This document shows, one piece after another, positions 54,848 to 62,981 of a stretch of 64,000 nt of DNA (within the stretch, counting starts at the first letter, position 1; every line of letters starts with the position of its first letter). The stretch comes from Burkholderiales bacterium PBB6 (GTDB lineage Bacteria > Pseudomonadota > Gammaproteobacteria > Burkholderiales > Burkholderiaceae_C), in contig NKIH01000001.1 in assembly GCA_002255925.1 (NCBI GenBank), positions 1,116,001 through 1,180,000 of the forward strand. The letters run 5' to 3'. The notes below the pieces were generated by a model, which ran no database searches, was not told where the DNA came from, and saw nothing but the letters and a program-made list of their open reading frames with translations. The translations under genes and the position numbers were made by a program.

Positions 54848-56473
54848 TCAGTCGAGCCGGACGCGGATGTCGGTGTGCTCGTGCATGCCGATGGCCTGGA
54901 ACAGCAGGTCAATCAGGCGGTGAACCTGGGTGAAGGCGAGGTCACGCCCGGCCTGGCGCTGGGCCACCACCCAGTTCAGCAGGTCGCTGCCCGCCACGAA
55001 GTCGACCCGCACCAGCATGTCGCAACGCAACTCCACCATTTCCGCACGTTCCACACGTATCGACATGTCATCGAGCATGCGCTGCTGATCACCCACCAGC
55101 TGGCCCGACAAGGCCAGCGTGACGAGCATCGGCGCGCCGGCTTCCATCGAGGTGGCGGCCAAGGTGCTCTGGGCGTCGCCGAGGATGGACAGGGTGGCGG
55201 CTTCGGTGTGGTGGCCGTCGTTCAGTTCGCGGATGCTGCACTGCGGCTCCGGCCAGGCCGGTGGTGACAACTCGTAAGTCACACAGTAATCAATGCCCAG
55301 GGTATCCAGCAGGTCGGCTCGCTTGAGCAGGTGCAGCACCCGTAGCTGGGCCAGCCAGAACACCGGGTCGACGTCGGCCACGCCCACGGGGGCGATGTCA
55401 TTGAGCACCCGCAGCAGGTGCTGAGTGGCCAACCAGTGCATCGGCACCGCCTGCTCCGCCCACTGGTTGAGCAGACGCAGCAGTGCAGCCGCGCCTTCGG
55501 CGTCGACCGTCAGCAGCGGCGACCAGTCGATCAGCCACGGCGGCGGCAGCTGCACGGCATGCGAGGCCAGGTGGGCCACGGCGTTCGGGTCGAGCGAGGG
55601 CGGGCAGATCCAGCCCACCGCCTGGCCGTCCGGGCGCAGCTCCGGGCGCACCTGCTGTTCGGCGATCAGGCCGGGCAGCGAGCGCCAGTCGGGTGGTGAT
55701 TCGCCGAAGCGGTGGGCGAAGGCCTCGGCGCGCTGCTCGAAGCGCTGCTGCTGGCCGGTGGCCCGGTAGAAGTCGAGCAGGATGGCCCAGGTGTCGGCCT
55801 GGCCCTCACGCGGGCCGCCCGGCTCCAGCAGATGCAGCAGGGCTTGCTCGCAGGCGCCAAATTCGGCATTGGCAAACGCCATGACGGGCAGCGACAGCTC
55901 GGCGTCCATCGGCCGCTCATGCGCTTGCAGGGCGCTGCTGCGTGCGCCCCAATCGGTGGCGGGCACGCTGTTGGCCTCGCCTGCTGCTGAAGGCGGCGGG
56001 GCGGGTCGGAAGGCCTGGCGAAAGGCGGCGGCGCGGCGCTCGCCACGCAGCTTCATCGGCACCGTGTTGGCAAAGGCCGCGGCCGGTGCTTGGGCTTGTG
56101 ACAGGCCGGGGCGCCCGGCCTTGGCCAGCAGGCCGGCCAGGCCGTGGCGCGAGGCCATCTGGCGCTCGATCGCGTCGATCTTGGCCAGCACGCCGGCCTT
56201 TACCACTTGTTCCGGCCAGGCTTCGGCGTTGTCGGTGGGGCGGGTGTGCTCATCCAGCCAGGCGAAATGCTCCGACGACAAGCCTTCACGGCGCACCGAG
56301 CGCAGCAGGTCGAATTCGCGTTTGCGCACCGCGTCATTGCGGCGCTTCTGGTCGATCAGCACCTTCAACTGGGTGCGCGAGAGCTCCGACGCCTGAGCGT
56401 CGGCCGGCGTGGTGGCGGTGGTCACCTTGTCCAGCATCTGGCGCAACAGGTGTCGGGTATCTGAGCGTTTCAT
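54848..56473 (-). CDS. Uncharacterised protein with two STAS-like segments
   Basis: 541 residues, no signal peptide. An N-terminal charged helical region (RTQLKVLIDQKRRNDAVRKREF) is followed by a Pro/Ala-rich linker (about 110-175), a middle all-helical part, and two STAS-like segments. The first is WLIDWSPLLTVDAEGAAALLRLLNQWAEQAVPMHWL (about 310-345); the second is VELRCDMLVRVDFVAGSDLLNWVVAQRQAGRDLAFTQ, near the end, closing with ELxxIGMHEHTDIRVRLD-like sequence. I do not recognise a named family. It lies between the EAL-like and the diguanylate cyclase genes. Confidence 0.6.
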   Translation of the reverse strand: MKRSDTRHLLRQMLDKVTTATTPADAQASELSRTQLKVLIDQKRRNDAVRKREFDLLRSVRREGLSSEHFAWLDEHTRPTDNAEAWPEQVVKAGVLAKIDAIERQMASRHGLAGLLAKAGRPGLSQAQAPAAAFANTVPMKLRGERRAAAFRQAFRPAPPPSAAGEANSVPATDWGARSSALQAHERPMDAELSLPVMAFANAEFGACEQALLHLLEPGGPREGQADTWAILLDFYRATGQQQRFEQRAEAFAHRFGESPPDWRSLPGLIAEQQVRPELRPDGQAVGWICPPSLDPNAVAHLASHAVQLPPPWLIDWSPLLTVDAEGAAALLRLLNQWAEQAVPMHWLATQHLLRVLNDIAPVGVADVDPVFWLAQLRVLHLLKRADLLDTLGIDYCVTYELSPPAWPEPQCSIRELNDGHHTEAATLSILGDAQSTLAATSMEAGAPMLVTLALSGQLVGDQQRMLDDMSIRVERAEMVELRCDMLVRVDFVAGSDLLNWVVAQRQAGRDLAFTQVHRLIDLLFQAIGMHEHTDIRVRLD

Positions 56474-56578
56474 TGCAAGAGAGAGGTGGCGGACTGCCGC
56501 ACACGCCTTGCCAGGGGCGGCACGTTGAATGGCGCTTTCATTGTAGGGAAGCCCGGGGCGTGCCTGCTGACGCCTGCG

Positions 56579-58525
56579 TCAACGCATCGGCGAGATCGCC
56601 AATTCGGTCAGGGATTCCGTGGTGGGCACCACCAGGCCGGCGTTCAGCACCACCCGGTTGCGGCCGGCGCGCTTGGCGCGGTAGAGCGCCTCGTCAGCGG
56701 TCTTCAGCAAGGAAGCCAGATCGTCCGGGTGGTTGGGCACGAGGCTGCACACGCCGATGCTCACCGTGATGCCGACCGCGCCGTAGCCGGTGTCCACCGC
56801 CAGCGCCTGCACGGCCGCACGCATGCGCTCGGCCACCGCGATGGCGCCGTCCGGGCCAGCGCCGGGCATGACCACGCAGAACTCCTCGCCGCCGTAACGG
56901 GCCACCAGATCGTCCGTGCGCAGGGCCTGGGCCTGCAGCTCACGCGCCACGGTTTGCAGGCAAAGATCGCCCGCCAGATGGCCGTGGGTGTCGTTGAACA
57001 TCTTGAAGTGGTCCACATCGACCAAGGCCACCGAGAGTGATTTGCCGGCCACCGTGGCCTGCTCCAGCTCGCGGGCCAGCACGTCGTCGAGGTAGCGCCG
57101 GTTCGGGATGGCGGTCAGGCCGTCGGTCATGCTGAGCTGCGACAGCTTGCGGTTCACGGCCTCCAGCTCGATGGTGCGTTCCCGTACGCGGCTTTCCAGC
57201 TGCTCGCGGGCTTCATGCTGCACCCGCAGCGCGGCAGCCTGGGCGGATTCGCGCAGCGACCGTTCTTCGTTCAGGCGGGCGGCCAGGCCGAGCGAGATCA
57301 GCAGCACCTCGATGGCACTGCCGATCTGGGCGGCATGTTCGGTCAGCAGGTTGCGCTCGATCAGGCCGAACTTGTTGGCGGCCAGGATGGCACCGCCGGC
57401 CAGCACGCAGCCAAAGGCCAGCAGGAAGATCTGGCCCGGCTTGTAGCCTTCATTGGCCCGCAGCGCCGCCAGCACCGTGACCAGGCCAATGGCCAGCACG
57501 GCTGACACGATGGAGAACTTGATGCCCACCGAATAGGGCAGCACGAATGCGGCGGCTGTTGCCACCAGGTTCATGACCACCAGCGCGCGCACGGCGCTCA
57601 GGCGCCAGGCGGGCAGCGGCTGCAACTTCATGAACGTGGCCGCAAACGCGCAGCCGGTGGCCCCTGAGAGGCCGAGCAGCACCACCAGCGCGGTGTCGTT
57701 CCAGGCGGTGGCTTCGGGCCACAGGTACTGGAAGCTCAGGCCGGTGAGCGTGGTCAGGAAGGTGCCGATGGCGGCGACCCAGGCCACATACAGCGCATAG
57801 ACCTTCTCGCGCACCGTGATCAGCAGGATCAGGTTGTAGATGAGCAGGCCGCCCATCACCCCGATGTAGCCGCCATGCAGCAGCATGGTGTCCTGGTCGT
57901 GGCTGGCGAAGGCGTCGGGGTCCCAGAGCTCCAGCGGGAACTGCATCGAACTGCTCGTCTCCACCCGAGCCAGCAGCGCCAGCGTGCCACCGGCTTGCAG
58001 CGTCACGGGCACCACGAAATTGCGGTGGCGAATGGGGCGGTCGGCGAAGGCCAGCTTGTCACCGAGATGCTGGTGTTGCTGAGCCTGCTCGCTGCCGTTG
58101 TCTGGAACGGCTGAAAGCCACAGATCAATGCTGTCAAGCACCGGGTAGCCAATCTCCAGCAGCCGCCGCGTTGAACCATGGCCATCGTGCGTCAGGTTGG
58201 CGCGGAACCAGAACACGCTGCGGGTGTAGCCAAACTTGGCGTTGTGGTTGCCGGTGGATTGCCAGGCAGACGCCGGCAATTGGCGGATCTGGTCGGCCGT
58301 CATCTGGCCGGCCGGGTCTTCGAAATAGTCCATGGCCACCGCCTCGCGGGCGGGCATGGCGTGGCTGATGGCGGGCAGCGCCAGCAGCAGGCTCAGCAGA
58401 AACAGGGAAAGCAGTTGCTGCCAGCGCCGAGCCAGCGCGCCCGGCCACCGCTGCGCCGCGGCCGGCCGGCGAAGGGCGGGGTGGGGCAGGCGGGTTGAAG
58501 GGGCTTCCACGGGCATGGCGTCCAT
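56579..58525 (-). CDS. 7TMR-DISM diguanylate cyclase
   Basis: 648 residues: a signal or first helix (QLLSLFLLSLLLALPAISHA), a periplasmic 7TMR-DISMED2-like domain (about 65-205), seven membrane helices (about 225-415), a coiled coil, and a GGDEF domain. Active site GGEEF (545-549) and RxxD inhibitory site RTDD five residues upstream are intact, so it should make c-di-GMP in response to a periplasmic ligand. ATG 58525 is chosen; GTG 58540 and ATG 58516 are alternatives. Confidence 0.9.
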   Translation of the reverse strand: MDAMPVEAPSTRLPHPALRRPAAAQRWPGALARRWQQLLSLFLLSLLLALPAISHAMPAREAVAMDYFEDPAGQMTADQIRQLPASAWQSTGNHNAKFGYTRSVFWFRANLTHDGHGSTRRLLEIGYPVLDSIDLWLSAVPDNGSEQAQQHQHLGDKLAFADRPIRHRNFVVPVTLQAGGTLALLARVETSSSMQFPLELWDPDAFASHDQDTMLLHGGYIGVMGGLLIYNLILLITVREKVYALYVAWVAAIGTFLTTLTGLSFQYLWPEATAWNDTALVVLLGLSGATGCAFAATFMKLQPLPAWRLSAVRALVVMNLVATAAAFVLPYSVGIKFSIVSAVLAIGLVTVLAALRANEGYKPGQIFLLAFGCVLAGGAILAANKFGLIERNLLTEHAAQIGSAIEVLLISLGLAARLNEERSLRESAQAAALRVQHEAREQLESRVRERTIELEAVNRKLSQLSMTDGLTAIPNRRYLDDVLARELEQATVAGKSLSVALVDVDHFKMFNDTHGHLAGDLCLQTVARELQAQALRTDDLVARYGGEEFCVVMPGAGPDGAIAVAERMRAAVQALAVDTGYGAVGITVSIGVCSLVPNHPDDLASLLKTADEALYRAKRAGRNRVVLNAGLVVPTTESLTELAISPMR

Positions 58526-58581
58526 TCCCGGGGAAGCCACGTTGGCCGCACAAACCGGGTTCCCGGTCTTATCGGCTGCTT

Positions 58582-58603
58582 TGGCGCCTTATGAAGCGCC
58601 AAG
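58582..58603 (-). terminator. Inverted repeat after the lactate dehydrogenase-like gene
   Basis: TTGGCGC and GCGCCAA, seven bases each with eight between, lie just past the stop of the minus-strand flavoenzyme gene and before the diguanylate cyclase start. There is no T-run. It may be a weak terminator or an RNA stability hairpin. Confidence 0.4.
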
Positions 58604-58609
58604 CGTCAC

Positions 58610-59761
58610 TTACTGCGGAAAGGTTCCGGGCAGGAGGATCCGGCGGTCGACGTTGTCGAGCCGGGTGTGGCCGCAGAACGCCATCGTCAGATCAAGTTCC
58701 TTGTGGATGATTTCCAGGGCCTTGGTCACGCCGGCCTCGCCCATGGCGCCCAGGCCGTACAGGAACGACCGCCCGATCAGGGTGCCGCGGGCGCCCAGGG
58801 CCCAGGCCTTGAGCACGTCCTGGCCGGAGCGGATGCCGCCGTCCATCCAGACCTCGATGTCCTGGCCCACGGCGTCGGCGATCGACGGCAGGGCTTCGAT
58901 GGACGACGGGGCGCCGTCGAGTTGCCGGCCGCCGTGGTTGCTGATGATCACGGCGTCAGCGCCGGACTGCGCAGCCAGGCGGGCGTCTTCCAGGTCCATC
59001 ACGCCCTTGATGATCAGCTTGCCGCCCCAGCGCTTCTTGATCCATTCCACGTCGTTCCAGCTCAGGCCCGGGTCGAACTGCTCGGCCGTCCAGGAGCTGA
59101 GCGAAGACAAATCACCCACGCCCTTGGCATGGCCGACGATGTTGCCGAAGCTGCGGCGTGGCGTGCCCAGCATGCCCAGGCACCAGCGCGGCTTGGTCAT
59201 CAGGTTGATGATGTTGGCCAGCGTGGGCTTCGGGGGCGCCGACAAACCGTTTTTCAGGTCCTTGTGGCGCTGGCCGAGGATCTGCAGGTCCAGCGTCAGC
59301 ATCAGCGCGCTGCACTTCGCGGCCTTGGCGCGGTCGATCAGGCGCTCGACGAAGTCGCGGTCCTTCATCACATAGAGCTGGAACCAGAAGGGCGCCTGGG
59401 TGTGCGCGGCGATGTCTTCGATCGAGCAGATGCTCATCGTCGACAGCGTGAAGGGCACGCCGAATTTCTCGGCAGCGCGTGCGGCCAGGATTTCGCCGTC
59501 GGCGTGCTGCATGCCCGTCAGGCCGGTCGGGGCGATGGCCACCGGCATGCGGCTGTCGATGCCGACCATCTTCACCGCGGTGCTGCGGTTTTCCATGTTC
59601 ACGGCCACGCGCTGGCGCAGCTTGATCTTCTGGAAATCGGCCTCGTTGGCGCGGTAGGTGCTCTCGGTCCACGAGCCCGAATCGGCGTAGTCGTAGAACA
59701 TGCGCGGCACGCGCTTTTTGGCCAGCACGCGCAGGTCTTCGATGTTGGTGATCACGGGCAT
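58610..59761 (-). CDS. lldD: FMN-dependent alpha-hydroxy acid dehydrogenase (L-lactate dehydrogenase type)
   Basis: 383 residues of the FMN-dependent alpha-hydroxy acid oxidase family. PVAIAPTGLTGMQHADGE, the catalytic His in SNHGGRQLDGAPSS, and FMN phosphate-binding DGGIRSGQDVLKAWALGARGTLIGR are visible. It probably oxidises L-lactate to pyruvate; glycolate or mandelate specificity cannot be excluded. ATG 59761 is preferred to 59779 because GGAG lies at a normal distance. A LysR gene lies 70 bases upstream on the same strand. Confidence 0.88.
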   Translation of the reverse strand: MPVITNIEDLRVLAKKRVPRMFYDYADSGSWTESTYRANEADFQKIKLRQRVAVNMENRSTAVKMVGIDSRMPVAIAPTGLTGMQHADGEILAARAAEKFGVPFTLSTMSICSIEDIAAHTQAPFWFQLYVMKDRDFVERLIDRAKAAKCSALMLTLDLQILGQRHKDLKNGLSAPPKPTLANIINLMTKPRWCLGMLGTPRRSFGNIVGHAKGVGDLSSLSSWTAEQFDPGLSWNDVEWIKKRWGGKLIIKGVMDLEDARLAAQSGADAVIISNHGGRQLDGAPSSIEALPSIADAVGQDIEVWMDGGIRSGQDVLKAWALGARGTLIGRSFLYGLGAMGEAGVTKALEIIHKELDLTMAFCGHTRLDNVDRRILLPGTFPQ

Positions 59762-59831
59762 CCGGTTGTCTCCAGGCATTTTTGTGCAGCCGATGCTAGC
59801 TGCGCCGCCCGCCGATTGGCCGGAAACTTAT

Positions 59832-60815
59832 TCAGGCCTTGCCGGAAACGAGCGCCAGTCCTTCCGCGGCGGCGTGGGCGCAGGCTTCGCGCAGCCACTG
59901 GGCCGTGGCGTGCGCCAGCGGGTGATCGGCACAGGTGCTGAGCAGGTAGGCGGTGTCCGGGCGCGCCAGCGGTGTCTGGCCGGCGCCCATCACCGGCACC
60001 AGGGCGCCCGAGCGCAGCGCCTGTCGCGCCAGGCTGGGCCGGGCCAGTACCACGCCCTGGGCCTGCAGCGCCGCTTCAAGCGTCAGGCCGAGGTCGATCA
60101 GGCGCGGGCCCTGGTCGGGCTCGGGCCAGCTCAATCCGCAGGCGCGGAACCACGGCGCCCAGGGCTCGACCGGCGTGCGCAGCAAGGGCCAGCGGGCGAT
60201 GTCTTCCGGGCTGTGCAGGTGCGGCTGCTGCGGGCCCAGCTCGGCCAGCAAGGCGGGGCTGGCCAGGGGAATCAGGTGGTCGTGCATCAGCACCCGCTCA
60301 GGCGCCGCGCCGGCCAGCGGGCTGTGGCGCACTTCCAGGGTGGCGTCGCTGGCAGGGCCGTCGATGAAGGGTGACGACAGCAAAATCTCAAGTTCGACAT
60401 CGGGGTGCGCCTGCGCGAAGGCGGGCAGGGCGGGCACCAGCACCAGCCGGGCGAAGGTGGGCGGCGCGCACAGCTGCACCCGCTGGCGCTGCTGGGCGCT
60501 GCGGCGGTGCAGCGGCATGGCGGCCAGCAAGCCGAGGGCGGCACGCACCTGCTGCAGATATTCCTTGCCGATCGGCGTGGGCACCAGGGCCTTGGCACCG
60601 CGCTGCAGCAGCACCACGCCCAGCAACTCTTCCAGCGCGTTGATGCGCTTGCCAACCGCGCTGGCAGTCACGTGCAATTCATCCGCTGCGCGCTCGAAGG
60701 TGCCCAGTCGAACGGCGGCCTCAAACGCACGCAGACCGTCCATGCTGGGCAGGCGCAGCGCGGGCGAGGTCAGCGGGGCGGCGTTGGGGTCGAGGTGGTC
60801 AGGGAGTACAGCCAT
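59832..60815 (-). CDS. LysR-family transcriptional regulator
   Basis: 327 residues with an N-terminal winged helix (MDGLRAFEAAVRLGTFERAADELHVTASAVGKRINALEELLGVVLLQR) and a LysR effector domain, of the GcvA-like subgroup. It is followed on the same strand by the lactate dehydrogenase-like gene, which it may regulate. The usual LysR arrangement is divergent; here it is tandem, so the target is uncertain. Confidence 0.88.
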   Translation of the reverse strand: MAVLPDHLDPNAAPLTSPALRLPSMDGLRAFEAAVRLGTFERAADELHVTASAVGKRINALEELLGVVLLQRGAKALVPTPIGKEYLQQVRAALGLLAAMPLHRRSAQQRQRVQLCAPPTFARLVLVPALPAFAQAHPDVELEILLSSPFIDGPASDATLEVRHSPLAGAAPERVLMHDHLIPLASPALLAELGPQQPHLHSPEDIARWPLLRTPVEPWAPWFRACGLSWPEPDQGPRLIDLGLTLEAALQAQGVVLARPSLARQALRSGALVPVMGAGQTPLARPDTAYLLSTCADHPLAHATAQWLREACAHAAAEGLALVSGKA

Positions 60816-60976
60816 CGTGGCCGCACTCTATCAAGCCGTGGCATCTTGTTTTGGCGCGGTCGCCATGCTGTCGGGCCAGGCGCGGGCGCGGTATTGCGCC
60901 GCAGCGATTCTTGAAGGCGTGACAAGGCGGCCATTTGCGCTGCATCAAGGTGGATGCGGGCGGGCAGAATGTCGGC

Positions 60977-61396
60977 ATGTTTGTGCCCACATCCACAGAA
61001 AACACCACCGCCATGGCGCCCCGAACCGCGCGGCATGCCTGGCAGCGCGTGTTGTGGCTGGTGGCGGGCTGGCTGGCCTTGTTGCTGGGTGTGGTGGGGG
61101 CGTTTCTGCCGCTGCTGCCCACCACGCCGTTCGTGTTGCTGGCTGCCTTCTGCTTCTCGCGCGGCAGTGCGCGCTGGGAGCACTGGCTGATTCACCACCC
61201 GCGGCTGGGGCCGATGGTGCGTGACTGGCGCGCCACCCGGGCCGTGCCGCTGCGTGCCAAGCAACTGGCCACGGTGATGATGACCTGCAGCTGCCTCTGG
61301 GCCTGGTGGGTCATTCCGTCGGTGTGGCGCTGGGCGCCGGCCATCAGCTGCGCCTGCGTGGCCTTGTGGCTCTGGCGCCTGCCGACACGGCGCTGA
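60977..61396 (+). CDS. YbaN-family (DUF454) membrane protein
   Basis: About 139 residues: RVLWLVAGWLALLLGVVGAFLPLLPTTPFVLLAAFCFSRGSARWEHWLIHHPRLGPMVRDWR is the diagnostic DUF454 block, with three or four membrane helices. Function unknown. Start ATG 60977 is used; ATG 61013 would drop 12 residues. Its stop is six bases from the dinB stop (convergent). Confidence 0.85.
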   Translation: MFVPTSTENTTAMAPRTARHAWQRVLWLVAGWLALLLGVVGAFLPLLPTTPFVLLAAFCFSRGSARWEHWLIHHPRLGPMVRDWRATRAVPLRAKQLATVMMTCSCLWAWWVIPSVWRWAPAISCACVALWLWRLPTRR

Positions 61397-61402
61397 AGGG
61401 GC

Positions 61403-62743
61403 TCAGGGCGTCACGGGGCCTTGGGCCAGGTCGCTGCCGTTCATCGCTTCCAGGTTGTCCATCGCGGGTTCCTCGTCGAACAGGTCCGGCTCTCGGGCCA
61501 GCAGCGCGTGGCTGGGGGAGCCTGTGCCGGTGCTGTGGCTCGTTGGTGAGCTCCCGGCCGCCTTCGGCCTGGTTCGCGCCCCCGAGCGTGCCGGCGCCAG
61601 CACCGGTGCATCCGCCCGCGTCAGGCCGGCCACCCGCACGCCCAGCAGGCGCAGGCGCCGGCTCAGGTCGACGCGCTTCAGGCACTGTCCGGCAGCCAGC
61701 CTGATCTGCGTGCCGTCCGCCGTGGGCGCGGGCAGCGTCAGGTCGCGCGTCACCGTCTTGAAATCATCGAACCGCAGCTTGATGCCCACGGTGCGGCCCA
61801 CGTAGCCCTTGCGCTGCAGGTCGTCGCCGACGCGCACGCACAGCTCGGTGAAGATCTGGCTGAGCTGGGCGCGGTCGCGCACGGCATGCAGGTCGCGCTC
61901 GAAGGTGGTTTCGCGGCTCATCGACACGGGCTCGCTCTCGGTCACCACCGGCCGGTCATCCTGCGCATGGGCGGCGCGGTGCAGCCAGGCGCCGTAGTGG
62001 GCGCCGAAGCGTTCCATCAGCCACAAGGGTTCCATCGCGGCCAGCTGGCCAATGGTTTCAATGCCCAGCGTGGCCAGGCGCGCACCGGCCTTCGGGCCGA
62101 TGCCGTTGATGCGCCGCACCGGCAGCGGCCAGAAGCGGCTGGTGATGTCGTCGACCATCAGCATGGTCAGGCCGTCGGGCTTGTCGAGGTCGCTCGCCAC
62201 CTTGGAGAGCAGCTTGTTCGGCGTCACGCCGATCGAGCAGCTCAGGCCGGTTCGCCGCTTCACGTTGTTCTTGATGTCGCGGGCGATGGCGCGCACGCCG
62301 CCGAGCGGGTCGTGGCCGACGGTGTCTTGCGCGCCGGGCACGTCGGTCAGGTCGATGTAGATCTCGTCGATGCCGCGGTCTTCGATCACCGGCGCCAGCT
62401 CGGCGACCGCCGCCTTGAAGGCCCGCGAGTAGTGGCGGTACTGGTCGAAGTCGGTGGGCAGCAGCACAGCATCGGGCGCCTTGGCCGCGGCCTTCATCAG
62501 GCCCATGCCTGAAAACACGCCCAGCGCCCGCGCCTCATAAGTAGAGGTGGTGATGACGCCGCGGCCGGTGTAGTCACCCAGGCGCGCATAGGTGCGGGTG
62601 CCGTCGGCCTGGGTTTGTGGCTGGTGGCGCCGCCCGCCGCCGATCACCACCGCCTGGCCCCGCAGATCGGGGTAACGCAGCAGTTCGACCGACGCATAAA
62701 AGGCGTCCATGTCGAGGTGGGCGATGAGGCGGCGGCGTGTCAT
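61403..62743 (-). CDS. dinB: DNA polymerase IV
   Basis: 446 residues of the Y-family. The catalytic acids sit in HLDMDAFYASVE and RGIDEIYIDLTD; SCSIGVTPNKLLSKVASDLDKPDG and the little-finger region follow. An Arg/Ser/Pro-rich tail ends with EPDLFDEE, a plausible beta-clamp-binding motif. It performs translesion DNA synthesis. ATG 62743 is chosen as the conserved start; a codon at 62779 would add 12 residues. Two CTG-N10-CAG dyads upstream could be LexA sites. Confidence 0.9.
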   Translation of the reverse strand: MTRRRLIAHLDMDAFYASVELLRYPDLRGQAVVIGGGRRHQPQTQADGTRTYARLGDYTGRGVITTSTYEARALGVFSGMGLMKAAAKAPDAVLLPTDFDQYRHYSRAFKAAVAELAPVIEDRGIDEIYIDLTDVPGAQDTVGHDPLGGVRAIARDIKNNVKRRTGLSCSIGVTPNKLLSKVASDLDKPDGLTMLMVDDITSRFWPLPVRRINGIGPKAGARLATLGIETIGQLAAMEPLWLMERFGAHYGAWLHRAAHAQDDRPVVTESEPVSMSRETTFERDLHAVRDRAQLSQIFTELCVRVGDDLQRKGYVGRTVGIKLRFDDFKTVTRDLTLPAPTADGTQIRLAAGQCLKRVDLSRRLRLLGVRVAGLTRADAPVLAPARSGARTRPKAAGSSPTSHSTGTGSPSHALLAREPDLFDEEPAMDNLEAMNGSDLAQGPVTP

Positions 62744-62754
62744 GGTGGCAACTA

Positions 62755-62808
62755 CTGGATGGATTATCAGCCCGACCATCGCGAAAACAAACCTGCTTTC
62801 CAATGCAG
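62755..62808 (-). promoter_or_regulatory. Two LexA-like CTG-N10-CAG dyads upstream of dinB
   Basis: CTG at 62755-62757 and CAG at 62768-62770, then CTG at 62793-62795 and CAG at 62806-62808, each with exactly ten bases between and their centres 38 bases apart. The general LexA spacing fits, and dinB is a classical SOS gene. Neither matches the full CTGT-N8-ACAG consensus, so they may be chance. Confidence 0.35.
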
Positions 62809-62815
62809 TTTTCGC

Positions 62816-62844
62816 TTGAAATGTGCGCAAAGCACATTTATAGT
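62816..62844 (+). promoter_or_regulatory. Sigma-70-like promoter with a palindrome between its boxes
   Basis: TTGAAA (62816-62821), 17 bases, then TATAGT (62839-62844): good spacing and near-consensus boxes. The inverted repeat AAATGTGC-N5-GCACATTT (62819-62839) fills the space between them, so a bound factor would block or bend this promoter. It points at the DUF5666 gene, whose start is at 62982. Confidence 0.6.
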
Positions 62845-62981
62845 GAGGCCACGCTGAAGGCAGCAAAGCATCTATCCAGATGCCCTTGTTGTCCTTCCTA
62901 CCCGTCACTGGCACCCGGCACGGTCCAGTTCAACCACGGTCAGGCTTGCTGTCTGGCCCTTGCTTGTCTCTGGAGGTTTCC

